A DNA stretch of 64,000 nucleotides, taken from Pollenia angustigena. Taxonomy: Eukaryota; Arthropoda; Insecta; Diptera; Polleniidae. Of this stretch, positions 1 to 9,577 are shown one piece after another (position 1 is the stretch's first letter; each line of letters starts with the position of its first letter). Location of the stretch: contig OV884058.1 of NCBI GenBank assembly GCA_930367215.1, forward strand, positions 214,624,208 to 214,688,207, read 5' to 3'. Made by a program: the position numbers and the translations under genes. The notes under the pieces were generated by a model that saw only the letters and a program-made list of their open reading frames with translations, did no database searches and had not been told where the DNA came from.

Positions 1-375
1 CACCCCTGTATCATGCGATTTTTAGGGTCGAGAAACCCATTTAGTTTTATTTTTGAATGCCGCCAGAGAGCGTTTTCGTAAATTTTTTAGAATTTATCGT
101 TTTTTTTTTGTGGAAAATTGACGAATATTTCTCAAAAATCAATCTCGAATTTTAAACGAAAATAAAATTTTTAAGCGTTCTTTAAATATGTGCATACGAG
201 CATCTTCATATTGCATTTCCAAATTTGTTGTGTTTACAATTTCCAATATGTACTGCAGAAACAGGAAAGGTGTAGAAAGTCCGATTATAATAATATGTAA
301 TTTAGCGCTTGTAAAACTCCTTCAAAATAACTTGGAGTAAAATAATAATGGAGTGGGCTCCCACAGTTCCAAAAT
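1..375. other. no gene seen; AT-rich flank
   Basis: This AT-rich stretch shows no supported coding region. It lies directly downstream (on the minus strand) of the hAT-like fragment and may be more of the same decayed element, but I see no motif that proves it. Confidence 0.4.
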
Positions 376-612
376 TCAGTTGATTACTTCTTGACGTGGC
401 AACCATCTTGCTGATGAATATTTGCAAATATTATGAATTCGTTGCAAAATAATCTTGAATTGTGAGATAGTCGTATGCAAAACTTTGCAGAAGTGGCTTC
501 CTATATCTTTTAAAAACTTGTCAATATCATCAGAAAATGCACGCTTATATACTGCCGCTGATACTAAATTTAGAATGTGGCATAAGCAATCGTTTAATAA
601 AGAAGTGCACAA
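376..612 (-). pseudogene. hAT-type transposase fragment
   Basis: The minus strand stays open for 78 codons. It starts with C-x-C-H-I-L-N-L and ends with S-A-R-W-L-P-R-Q, with a 'HFCK...ISQFK' stretch between. This spacing of a 'C-x-H-x-x-N-L' element and a downstream 'RW' motif is familiar from the central part of hAT/ZBED-like transposases, where the Cys-His pair and the W are conserved. No zinc-finger start, catalytic region or dimerisation domain is linked to it. It is therefore a short relic whose ends cannot be placed. The assignment is by motif memory only. Confidence 0.4.
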
Positions 613-623
613 ATCTATTCACA

Positions 624-751
624 AAAGCGGAGTTCAGTGTTTGGTGCAAATGGTCTTGCAAAAGAGCAAAAAATAGTGTTTCCCTTAGATTTCATAAAAA
701 AGCTACGACATTTTTGATAGATTACTTGCATCATACACTAAACTCCGCTTA
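624..751. repeat. short inverted-repeat MITE
   Basis: AAAGCGGAGTTCAGTG at the left is mirrored by the complement ending CACTAAACTCCGCTT at the right, giving about 25-bp imperfect arms around a short centre. The inner left part (GTGCAAATGGTCTTGCA) is shared with the larger MITE at 40790-41126. No clear target duplication was found. Confidence 0.5.
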
Positions 752-1072
752 TATTAATTGGAGTTGTCATTTTATATCAATTATAAATATCAATATATCA
801 ATTGAAAAATTTAGAAATAGTACCAAATGAGTCACGGGGGTACCATCGTTCCTTTTAGTTTTGAATTGTACCAAAAAAAGTACAATTGTACCAACTTTAT
901 CAACCCTACTTCCAACTGTCAAAAAATTCTCTTTTTGGCTCTCTCGATGCAAGAGATTTGGAGTACGCAGACAACATTTTGCAAGATTTTGCAACATTTT
1001 GCACAAATGATGCATAATATGTATATGCAGACAGACCTATTTGGTGTTTCCCTTGTACAATATCATCGCAAC
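752..1072. other. pre-insertion flank of the Polinton
   Basis: No supported gene. The segment has several TTTTGCA(A/C)-type repeats near 975-1005. Sequence up to 1072 should join sequence from 17556 in an empty allele. Confidence 0.4.
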
Positions 1073-1078
1073 AACCTC
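1073..1078. repeat. Polinton target site duplication, left
   Basis: AACCTC, immediately outside the left TIR, repeated exactly at 17550-17555. Confidence 0.95.
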
Positions 1079-2202
1079 AGTAGTATATTTAGGATGGTCC
1101 TACGGCACTTTTTCCATACAAATTTGGGAGCATGGTATAACCCAGCAAACAATCACTTGTTCCATACACATTTGGGAGCATGGTATAACCCAGCAAACAA
1201 TTTCATGTAAAAACTATCCTCTATATATCCCTATGTATCCCCTTCCTATCTTGGAGGCGATATCGTAGTGAGCATTCGCTATCAAGATTTTATTTTCACC
1301 CTACAGTCGGTTGGTTAACTTAATAAGTTCATCGATTTGCAAGCTCCACCACTTTTATTGTCTGTGTATGTTTGTGTGTGCGTAAATGTGACCGTCTGGC
1401 AACCCTATGCGGGCTCTTTGTTAGGTGTTCGTAAAGAGTAGGGTGTGTCTGTGTATGTTTGTGTGTGCGTAAATGTGACCGTCTGGCAACCCTATGCGGG
1501 CTCTTTGTTAGGTGTTCGTAAAGAGTAGGGTGTGTCTGTGTATGTTTGTGTGTGCGTAAATGTGACCGTCTGGCAACCCTATGCGGGCTCTTTGTTAGGT
1601 GTTCGTAAAGAGTAGGGTGTGCATGTGTGTAAATGTAACCATCTGGCAACCCTATGCGGGGTCTTTGTCAGATGTTCGTAAAGAGTAGGGTGTGTGTATG
1701 TGTGTGTGTAAATGTGACCATCTGGCAACCCTATGCGGGGTCTTTGTTGGATGTTCGTAAAGAGTAGGGTGTGTGTAGATACAACCATGTCGAATGGTCT
1801 TTTTTATGTAATATGAAACTTTTTTATTTTTCAAATGAGTTGTACAAATTTAAGTTTCATAAAGTCTCAAATTTCTTGGAAATACAAAGAAATTTGAGTA
1901 TTAGTTGAGCAGATGTGTAGGTGTTTAGAATTCTTAAAAAATCAAAACAAAAAAAAAATAACTTAATAAATATTTTATAGAATCAGCTAATTGCTCCTTT
2001 TCACAATTATCTTTTTTATGTAATATAAAACCTTTTTATTTTTTTCAAATGAATTCTACATTTATTCGTAATAAATTTATTTTATGTTTGTAATATGATT
2101 TCATAAAAAAAGAAACTATGTTTATGAATTAGAAAATAAAACAAATAGTTTGATATATGTATGTATGTATATGTATTTGTTTACATTTTATTAAAAATAC
2201 AA
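1079..2202. repeat. left terminal inverted repeat
   Basis: About 1,124 bp, matching in reverse complement the segment 16594-17549. It contains, from outside in: two copies of a 57-bp motif (TTCCATACA...CCCAGCAAACAA, around 1110-1200), unique sequence, an 87-bp minisatellite, then an AT-rich inner part. It is about 168 bp longer than the right TIR because it has two more minisatellite units. The inner limit is where the match to the right arm is lost, with a small indel near 2171-2176. Confidence 0.9.
1361..1775. repeat. 87-bp minisatellite in left TIR (5 units)
   Basis: Units begin TCTGTGTATG at 1361, 1448 and 1535 (exactly 87 bp apart), followed by two diverged shorter units at about 1617 and 1689. 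Each unit contains CTGGCAACCCTATGCGGG and GTTCGTAAAGAGTAGGG. Because 87 is divisible by 3, the array gives repetitive open frames with no protein meaning. Confidence 0.9.
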
Positions 2203-2315
2203 GTAGGTGTTTAGAATTCTTAAAAAACTCAGAAAAATAACTTTATAAATATTTTATAAAGTCTGATGATTGTTCCTTTTCATAATTGTCTTGTTTATGT
2301 AATATGAAACCTATA
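1917..2315. repeat. direct duplication at inner edge of left TIR
   Basis: The stretch 1917-2035 (GTAGGTGTTTAGAATTCTTA ... TGCTCCTTTTCACAATTATC) recurs in diverged form at 2201-2315. The first copy lies inside the TIR and the second just outside. It belongs to the same GAATTCTTGGAAA-like motif family as the array at 3848-4150. Confidence 0.7.
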
Positions 2316-2353
2316 AATAAAAACAATATTATGTTATGTTGTGTTATTTTATT

Positions 2354-2665
2354 TTAAATTTTATTAGGAATTTTTTCAGATTTTACAGATTCAAAATTAA
2401 AAATACGTTTATAAAGATTAAAAAGCTTAAGTGTTAACAAATGTTGTTTATAAAGTGTTTGACATCGACAAATGTTAAAGGTTTGTGAATAAACATTTTC
2501 ACAATAATATCTATGTATGATATTATTTATACATATAAATGGACTATTTACATAATTATAAATTCTTAATTCATCTATAAGTTTCATAAATAAATCCATA
2601 TGTTCCTTATCAATCTGGTAACTATGTTTTGTCAATAATTCTTCCAATTCAGCTGATGATATCAT
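2354..2665 (-). CDS. Polinton ORF, 103 aa, unknown function
   Basis: An open minus-strand frame of 103 residues, the first gene in from the left TIR. It is Leu/Asn/Tyr-rich, with an acidic helix-like start (residues 4-30) and a Cys cluster (C-R-C) near residue 67. I recognise no domain. It is followed by AT-rich sequence toward the TIR. It forms a minus-strand trio with the next two ORFs (105 and 55 bp gaps), suggesting a shared control region near 3650-4290. It could be an accessory gene, but coding status rests on its length and position only. Confidence 0.5.
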   Translation of the reverse strand: MISSAELEELLTKHSYQIDKEHMDLFMKLIDELRIYNYVNSPFICINNIIHRYYCENVYSQTFNICRCQTLYKQHLLTLKLFNLYKRIFNFESVKSEKIPNKI

Positions 2666-2770
2666 TTTTGAGTTAAATCGTACTAGAGATGTACTCCGTT
2701 TAAAGACTTAAAATCAACTAAAAATAAAATGATCAACTTCAAATGTTTTATTAATTAATTAGGTTTTTCT

Positions 2771-3298
2771 TTATTTTAAATATAAATTCACATAATTTCT
2801 TAATAAAATTACATTCTTTTCAGCACATATTTGATTAAAATTAGTATGTTTCTTACAAATATTAATATTAGGATTATTTTTATATAAAGTCTTGATATTT
2901 GGACAATTCAAATAATCTAAATTAATTATATATATGTCGATTTCTCCTCCAAGTAGCTCCTTTAACCATCTAACTTTTTCAAATCCTTTAACATATAAAA
3001 CAGGGTGTTCTTCTTCTTTTTTTCTTTTTTTTATAGTTAATATTAAATATTCTATTAACTCTTTCAGTGTAGACTCTCCAGTATCCCAGTGTAGTCCATG
3101 CAAGTGATTATATAACCATTTATTTGTAAATCTATCCTTATTACTTAATTCAGAATATTTTATTATTGATTCAATGTGAAAAGTTTGTTTTTCGATATCA
3201 CTGATTGAAACACAGACTTCTTTAGCATGAAATTCATTATTGATGAAAAATCCTTGCACATCAACAACTATAAATTTATATTGTTGTTCCATTGTCAC
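2771..3298 (-). CDS. Polinton ORF, 175 aa, 'VDVQGFF' family protein
   Basis: A 175-residue minus-strand frame. It opens with a beta-strand-like segment ending in V-V-D-V-Q-G-F at residues 10-16, has HGLHWDTGE near 68-76, a Lys/Glu-rich basic patch near 90-97 (KKRKKEEE), and ends with a C-x-x-H ... I-C-A-E-K-N-V element near 148-163. The initial 'hhhDhpGF' resembles the first strand of RNase H-fold nucleases, and similar ORFs occur in insect genomes, but the full acidic triad cannot be shown here. I therefore leave the function open. The start ATG at 3298 is the first in frame. Confidence 0.6.
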   Translation of the reverse strand: MTMEQQYKFIVVDVQGFFINNEFHAKEVCVSISDIEKQTFHIESIIKYSELSNKDRFTNKWLYNHLHGLHWDTGESTLKELIEYLILTIKKRKKEEEHPVLYVKGFEKVRWLKELLGGEIDIYIINLDYLNCPNIKTLYKNNPNINICKKHTNFNQICAEKNVILLRNYVNLYLK

Positions 3299-3353
3299 CC
3301 CTTATAAAACTAATTTAAAGATAAATAAAACATATTCTATTTATAGTTTTTAT

Positions 3354-3644
3354 TTATTTATTTTCAAATATGAATTTATAATAAGCTCCATCCACAACTT
3401 TTTTTAAATAAAAATTTCCAGATGATAAATCGTCCATAACTTCCGCTGGTAGGTTTGTGTATTTCTTCGGTAGGAATATTATATGAGTTTCCAACTCTAA
3501 CATTGTTTTCGGACCAAACTTTGTAGATTTTTTTAAACATTTTAAAATTTTAATTTTCTTGTTTATGGGGAGTTGCTTTAACGGCATTATTTCCTTTAAA
3601 TACTTTTTGATGATATTGTTTAGATAATTCAATGTTTTATTCAT
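3354..3644 (-). CDS. Polinton ORF, 96 aa, unknown function
   Basis: A 96-residue, Lys/Leu-rich minus-strand frame with no motif I recognise. It is the promoter-proximal member of the left minus-strand trio and reads away from the repeat-rich control region at 3650-4290. The C-terminal half (LPKKYTNLPAEVMDD, then a strand-rich end) looks globular, not random. It is placed as a probable gene on context and clean spacing. Confidence 0.5.
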   Translation of the reverse strand: MNKTLNYLNNIIKKYLKEIMPLKQLPINKKIKILKCLKKSTKFGPKTMLELETHIIFLPKKYTNLPAEVMDDLSSGNFYLKKVVDGAYYKFIFENK

Positions 3645-3847
3645 TTTCTAAACTTTTTTTAGTTGGTTAGAGGAAAAAGTTTACTTATTTAATTAACAAT
3701 TTTTCAAATACTACTGATGAAACTGTGTTTTTGTATCAGATATTTATACTATAATTTTATAGGTGAAGGGATTTTAGAAAATAATAGATGTAATGGTATA
3801 ATTCTTTTTTTCATTAAATAGTTGTGGTTCTTGTTTATATAAACATA

Positions 3848-4160
3848 GAATTCTTGGAAAAACAAAGAAATATGCGACATGCATGTGCAGGTTTTTTCGA
3901 ATTCTTCGAAAAACAAAGACATATGAGACATGCATGTGCAGGTTTTTCGAATTCTTGGAAAAACAATTAAATATGAGTCATGCAAGTGCAGCTGTTTAGA
4001 ATTCTTAGAAAAACAAAGAAACCGCTCTTGATGCGGTTTTTGATTAGGACTGTAGTCTCAAAATTCTTGGAAAAGACAATGAAATAGGAGTCATGCATGT
4101 GCAGATGTTTATAATTCTTGGAAAAACAAAGAAACCGCTGATGTTGCGGTTTTTGATTAT
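3848..4160. repeat. ~50-bp repeats with two hairpins in divergent control region
   Basis: Six diverged units, each starting (G)AATTCTTGGAAAAACAA, begin near 3848, 3899, 3949, 3998, 4061 and 4111. Four continue with TCATGCATGTGCAG-like sequence. Two instead carry a 5-bp-stem hairpin followed by T5: ACCGCTCTTGATGCGGT at 4021-4037 and ACCGCTGATGTTGCGGT at 4134-4150. The array lies between the leftward trio and the rightward polymerase gene, so it is positioned as a shared promoter or operator region. Confidence 0.75.
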
Positions 4161-4221
4161 ATGAACTTATGTGAAACTTGCCCCTTACTAATTACTCCCC
4201 TAATTAACAATTTATGATATA

Positions 4222-4231
4222 AATATGTCTA
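4222..4231 (+). promoter_or_regulatory. TATA-like box before polymerase gene
   Basis: GATATAAATA lies about 70 bp before the ATG at 4298 and is the only good TATA-like match between the repeat array and the gene. Confidence 0.35.
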
Positions 4232-4530
4232 CTTCTGGAACACAGAACCATTCTTGTTCGATAGTTAAATCATTGTGTTCTTTAATAAAAAAGTGAAATG
4301 GCTGGCGGTTTTATTTGTGAGTTTTGTGATAAAGTATTCACTTTGAATAGAAATTTAAGAAGACATGTTCGATTGCATCATGATGGACCATCATCATCGT
4401 TTAAATGCCAAACATGTAATTTACATTTTTCGGATCGTAAGGAATGGCACAGACACTCACATTCTAATACAAAAGGTGACGGTAATGATGAAGAAACAAA
4501 TATTTACTGTAAAGGTTGTGAAAAAGATAT

Positions 4531-4540
4531 AAAAAAAAAA
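4531..4540 (+). other. A10 run at first PolB frame break
   Basis: The zinc-finger frame (positions 2 mod 3) ends at 4561, while the downstream frame (1 mod 3) is open back to this A10 run. The change equals a -1 shift. It could be a lost A, a homopolymer sequencing error, or slippage on A-AAA-AAA. Confidence 0.75.
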
Positions 4541-5450
4541 CAAATTGGCATTATCATATAAGGTCAAGTGCACATAAATTTAACTGTGTTGAAAAAGCAG
4601 ATAATAATAGTGATATTAAATGCATAAAATCATCTTTTAACAATAGAATTGTCACATTTTTAATTGAAAACAACAATAAAAATAATTTAATACCTGAAAA
4701 ATTTTTAACGGAAATAAGAGAGAAATTAATAAAATTATTAACAGACACCATGCAAAAACACGGAAACATAAAATTTAATATGGAACTGTATGGTGAATAT
4801 GTGCTGATTAAGGAAGGTGAAGATTCTTGTATGGTGGATATAAAATCCCATCAGACTAAAATGAACATTCTTACTATGCTTTCAACAAGAGATGATATCC
4901 TAAATATTTACAACGAACAATGTAATATTATAATAAAAAAGATGAGCGAATTTCAGGAGCGTGATAGTGGCTGGGCATTAATTGAAATAACACGTTTGGA
5001 GATGAACATAAATCAATATAAGTGTATCAAAGGATCACAATACCTTCCTTTACCAGCAAAAATAATGCAGAAAAAAGCATGTGTCAACGTACAAAATAGA
5101 GACGAGTACTGCTTCAAGTGGGCTATAATATCAGCACTATACCCAGTCGATCCTGATTATACAAAGAGATGTTCATCATATAAAATAAATAATATTGAAG
5201 ATGACATCATTTTGCTGAATAATGGAATCAAATTAAATTTCACCAACTTAAATTTCCCTCTTCCGATTAATCAAATAAAAGATTTCGAGATTATGAATCC
5301 TGAAATAAGCGTGAATGTGTTTGGACTAGAAGATGATGTTGTAGTGGGACCATACTACTTCACCAAAGAAGAAAAGTCCAAACACATCAACTTAATGCTG
5401 ATAGAGGATGGAGAAAGATTCCATTACGTATGGATCAAAAATATTTCAAA

Positions 5451-5534
5451 GTAGGTTCACAATATTTATATTCTATTTATATATGAATATATTATATTAA
5501 TTTAAATCATTTTCTTTTTTCCTATTAATTACAG
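5451..5534 (+). other. 84-nt intron in PolB
   Basis: Donor GTAGGT at 5451-5456 follows AAA. The acceptor is a pyrimidine-rich tract and ATTACAG ending at 5534. Removing it joins the frame ending in KNIS-K to LIRSQ in phase 2, bypassing the in-frame TAG at 5452-5454. The joined region matches the expected finger-flanking part of Polinton polymerases. Confidence 0.75.
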
Positions 5535-8275
5535 ATTGATACGTAGTCAACTGACGAAACGGCAGAATCAAGTATACATCTGCAATACATGCTTAATCCA
5601 TTTTCGTACAGAGACGTCGTTAATTAAACATAAAGAGGAATGTAATAAAATGGTTACAAGGATGCCTAGTATAGATAAAAGTAAGCTTAGTTTTAAAAAT
5701 TTTAAAAAGCAAATGGATGTGCCTTTTGTTGTATACGCTGATTTTGAATGTATTCTGGAAACAGTAAACATTCAAAATTCTAAGAACGTAAAATCAACAC
5801 AAAAGCATATTCCATTTGCTTATAGTTATTTTATTAAATGTTCGTATAACTCAGACTTAGATATTTTTAAAATTTATACTGGAACTGATGCGCCACAACA
5901 TTTTTTTAAAACTTTAGTTGACGACATTTTAGCTATTTACAATAGTCATCTAAGTGTTATTAAACCAATGAATTCCTTAACACCCCTGCAACAGATACAA
6001 CATTATGAAAGCAAGACTTGTTATATTTGTACGAAATCTTTATCTAATGAAGATAAAGTAGCTGACCATTGTCATCTAACTGGTCAATATAGGGGTGCTG
6101 CTCATAATCAATGTAATTTAGAATATCAAATTGCAAATTTCATCCCTATATTCTTTCATAATCTTTCGGCATATGATTGCCACCTGTTTGTTAGAGAGCT
6201 TTCAACAATTGAAGGCGATATAAATATTATACCTTTAAATAAGGAGCTTTATGTGTCTATATCAAAAAGAATTTCTGTAAATGAAAAAGATACAATTGAG
6301 TTACGTTTTCTCGATTCATTTAGGTTTATGCCATCGAGTATAGCAAAATTAGCAAGTTATTTGTCCGACAGTGATTTAACGGTAGTAAAATCAAGCTATC
6401 CAAATGATGAAGAATTTAATTTAATGAAACGTAAGGGTGTCTTTCCGTATGATTATTTAGATTCGATCGTCTTGAAGAAATTCAATTACCACCTCGGTCA
6501 ATATTTTTCAATAAATTAAATAATGAGTCGTGTAGTGTGGAGGATTATGAACATGCACAAAAAGTATGGAAAACATTTAAATGTAGAACATTAAAAGATT
6601 ATCTACTTTTATATTTAAAAGTAGATATTCTTTTACTTTGCGATATATTTGAAAATTTCCGTAAAGTTTGTGCAAACATTTATAATTTAGATCCATGTCA
6701 ATATTATACTACCCCAGGTTTATCCTGGGATGCAATGTTGAAAACAACTGCAATAGAATTGGAGTTGTTGACTGATATTAATATATATAATTTTGTCCTT
6801 CGGGGCATTAGGGGAGGTATTGTTCAATGTTCTAATCGACATTCAATTGCTAATAATAAATATATTAGTAATTATGATTCTAACAAAGAATCAAACTACG
6901 TAATATATTTAGATGTTAATAACTTGTATGGCTATGCAATGTCACAATACCTCCCCTATAAAAATTTTAAATGGGTTGAAAATTATAACCATTTCAACGT
7001 TAATAATATAGCTGAAGATTCTCCATTAGGATATATATTAGAGGTAGATCTAGAATATCCATCTACATTACACGACTATCATAATGATTTACCATTTTGT
7101 GCTGAGAATAAAAAAATTGAAACCATGAAACAAAAGAAACTAATAACTGATTTAAATTGTAAAACTAATTACATAATGCATTATCGAAATCTTCAGCAAT
7201 GTATTCAACATGGTTTAGTTTTAAAGAAAATACATAGAATTCTTCAATTTGACCAATCAAATTGGTTACAAAAATATATTGATTTAAATAACCATCACAG
7301 AACACTAGCAAAAAATTCATTTGAACAAAATTTTTTTAAATTGTTGAATAATGCAGTATACGGGAAAACTATGGAAAATGTTGATAAGAGGAAAGACATT
7401 AAAATAGTATGTCAATGGGAGAATAGAGGTAAACGTTTAGGAGCCCATGCTCTTATAGCTAAACCCAATTTCCATAGTTCACTTCAAATTCATGAAGATA
7501 TGCATGCTATCCAAATGAGTAGAATTAAAACTGAATACAACAAACCTATTTATGTTGGATTTGCAGTATTAGAAATATCCAAATTTAAAATGTACAGTTT
7601 TCATTATGATTACATAAAGCCTAAATATCGTGAAAACATTAAACTCAATTATATGGATACTGATTCCTTTATTTACGACATTAAAACAGATGATCTATAC
7701 AGAGATATTAAAAATGACATAAATACTCATTTTGATACATCTGCATATCCGATAGATAATGTCTACAATATCCCACTTCTTAATAAAAAAGTTTTAGGGA
7801 TGATGAAGGATGAGTGTAATGGTAAAATTATTAAGGAATTCATTGGGTTAAGAGCTAAAATGTACTCAGTGAAAATTGATAGAGAAGATAAGGAAATTAA
7901 AAGAATTAAGGGCGTTAAGCAATGTGTAACTAGTAAATTAAGTATAAATGACTTTAGAAAATGTCTTTTAGATAAAAAATTATATTATAATTCAATGTAT
8001 ATATTTAGATCTAAGATACATCAAATTTATACTCAAAATATAAGAAAACTAACATTAAGTTATTTAGATGATAAGAGATTTATTAGAGATAATGGCGTTG
8101 ATACTTTTGCATGGGGTCATTATAGAATAAATAACTATTATGAACTTATGGAAGAGGATGATGACATTCTTCTCAATGTAAATATAGATTTTTAATTAAT
8201 TTTAAGTTTTTATATGATTAGAAAAATTGTAATATAAAAAAAATTATGAAAAAAGAAAACGTTAAAATGTTGTTT

Positions 8276-8662
8276 TTATTTCAAACCATATTTATTGAAT
8301 AAAAATTTTAAACATAAATGGCCACAATTAAATGTATTGAATTTTTGTTTTTGTTCGTAATTATATTCGATGGGCAATTTTAAATAGTTGATGATTTCAA
8401 GTGGTGGTTGCAAGTTTCCAAAGCTGTCAAAGTATTCTTTATAATTGTGATTTTTATAATATGCTACCCAGTGTGTCCCAGGACCTTTTATATCATCCAG
8501 ATTAACAATTCCACATTCATTCTTTAAGGCTTTTTTAGGTAAAGAATTACGCATAAAAACACCTCTAAAATGTTTTAGTTTTCTTCCATATTTATTTAAA
8601 TCTACATCTGTTAACGCTCGACTGGGTAGATTACTTAAAAGTTTTTTGAAGCTGATGTACAA
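8276..8662 (-). CDS. adenain-like cysteine protease (maturation protease)
   Basis: A 128-residue minus-strand protein of the adenovirus-type maturation protease fold (peptidase clan CE). It would cleave virion precursors during assembly. Visible are F-R-G-V-F-M-R (32-38), E-C-G-I-V-N-L-D (49-56), catalytic His64 in G-T-H-W-V-A-Y, Asp79 in Y-F-D-S-F-G, and nucleophile Cys113 in F-N-C-G-H-L-C. The order H-D-C and the CGHxC end fit the family; the length is short compared with adenovirus protease but normal for Polintons. Its start overlaps the end of the upstream PLA2/pX gene by 28 bp, implying a common transcript. It converges on PolB with an 80-bp gap. The frame is intact and probably active. 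Confidence 0.92.
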   Translation of the reverse strand: MYISFKKLLSNLPSRALTDVDLNKYGRKLKHFRGVFMRNSLPKKALKNECGIVNLDDIKGPGTHWVAYYKNHNYKEYFDSFGNLQPPLEIINYLKLPIEYNYEQKQKFNTFNCGHLCLKFLFNKYGLK

Positions 8663-9480
8663 TAAAGTCCATAACCAGATTTATATGGTTTAAGATATAA
8701 ACCTTTTCCCATAGCAATTGATTCCATATATTTATTGTGACGTGTTGCTTCTGCCAATTGTTCTTTTCCATTCTTTATATCATTAACAGCTTTAGCTATT
8801 GCTGATCCACCTGTAGCTAAACTTCCAAGAGCTGACAAGGCTGTTAAAACTGGAATCAATGGCAGAAATCCACCAACTTTAGGCACTGGAATAACTCTTG
8901 GTATACTTATATCAGCTTTCTTTTTTCTTTTAAAATCAGAGCGAACTGCTTTTTGTGCAATTAAAACAGCATCATTTATATTGGTAGGTTTCTCCTTTCT
9001 CAATAGTTTTAGAGTATTTTTAACAGTGCTAGAGAATAATTTCTTACTACACACTCTTTTCTTTCCACCTTTTCCTTTTTTTGATATTCGATCTGTATTA
9101 TTCTTCATACCTAATCCAAATTTTACTTTTGCCTTCATAGCGTTCGTAACAAACCAAGCGTTAGCTTTTTCTTTTAAATTACTTTCTTTAGATTTAACTC
9201 GTTGCCAAGCCTTTTCAGCTAATATCTGATCAGCTTTATGTCTTTTAGTTATATCGTCAGTTTCTGAATATGCAATATCGTGCTCTCTGCAAGCAGCATC
9301 TAATAAATTTATTCCTTTATCTCCTCTTGCTAATCGTTCTTTAAGTTTTGTACCCGGTCCGCAAAACTGATATCCAGGTAAATGTAATTCAATTGGTAAT
9401 TTGTTAATTAAGTTGTTGACTACTCCACGTCCAATTTTAAACTGATTAGTGTTGTGTATATTGTTATATCTTATAACCAT
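8635..9480 (-). CDS. PLA2 / pX-like minor virion protein
   Basis: This 281-residue protein joins two modules. Residues 33-72 carry a parvovirus-VP1-type phospholipase A2 signature: a calcium-loop-like Y-Q-F-C-G-P-G-T (37-44) and the His-Asp dyad in A-A-C-R-E-H-D-I-A-Y (62-71; H67, D68). Residues 195-235 form a Gly/Ala/Leu hydrophobic segment beginning V-G-G-F-L-P-L-I-P, which resembles the membrane-active end of adenovirus core protein X/mu. Basic tracts (136-147 and 184-189) could be nuclear signals or DNA contacts. The family role would be membrane breach during entry and possibly genome packing. That is family knowledge; activity here is inferred. It is transcribed divergently from the ATPase, across the first 11-bp array. 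Confidence 0.85.
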   Translation of the reverse strand: MVIRYNNIHNTNQFKIGRGVVNNLINKLPIELHLPGYQFCGPGTKLKERLARGDKGINLLDAACREHDIAYSETDDITKRHKADQILAEKAWQRVKSKESNLKEKANAWFVTNAMKAKVKFGLGMKNNTDRISKKGKGGKKRVCSKKLFSSTVKNTLKLLRKEKPTNINDAVLIAQKAVRSDFKRKKKADISIPRVIPVPKVGGFLPLIPVLTALSALGSLATGGSAIAKAVNDIKNGKEQLAEATRHNKYMESIAMGKGLYLKPYKSGYGLYCTSASKNF

Positions 9481-9577
9481 TTTATATGTTCAGCGCTTAA
9501 AATTGTAATAATTATCTTTTTTGTAAAACATTACTTTTATAGTTAATTATTTTATTACTCGTCAATATGTGAATAGT

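Larger units (their letters stand above)
4298..8195 (+). pseudogene. polB: protein-primed DNA polymerase B, two frame breaks
   Basis: This is the Polinton replicative polymerase, a B-family, protein-primed enzyme with 3'-5' exonuclease. In order: two C2H2 fingers (first segment, 4298-4561, residues 7-60) and a third broken one; a linker domain (4750-5450); a spliced junction; another C2HC finger; Exo I (D-F-E, residues 69-71 of the 5536 frame); a Cys/His insertion with C-Y-I-C ... D-H-C-H ... C-N-L; Exo II (HNLSAYD); Exo III (YLKVD); motif A (DVNNLYG, D126 of the 6537 frame); motif B (NNAVYG); motif C (YMDTDS, 372-377); and a KxY-type thumb. Two one-base frame breaks, at A10 (4531-4540) and near 6474, interrupt it. 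All catalytic residues are still readable. The breaks are either mutations or assembly indels. Confidence 0.9.

Noticed and set aside
1329..1834. Open frames encoding repeated H-P-T-L-Y-E-H-L-T-K peptides in the left TIR (and 17066-17299 in the right TIR)
   Set aside because: They are translations of the 87-bp minisatellite, whose length is divisible by three. No start context or domain supports a protein.
2771..3298. Firm call as a DnaQ/RNase H exonuclease
   Set aside because: Only the first strand motif resembles the fold. The other acidic residues cannot be placed, so function is left open.
4021..4150. Hairpins followed by T5 as bacterial intrinsic terminators
   Set aside because: The setting is an insect element and no gene ends there. 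They are described as control-region modules instead.
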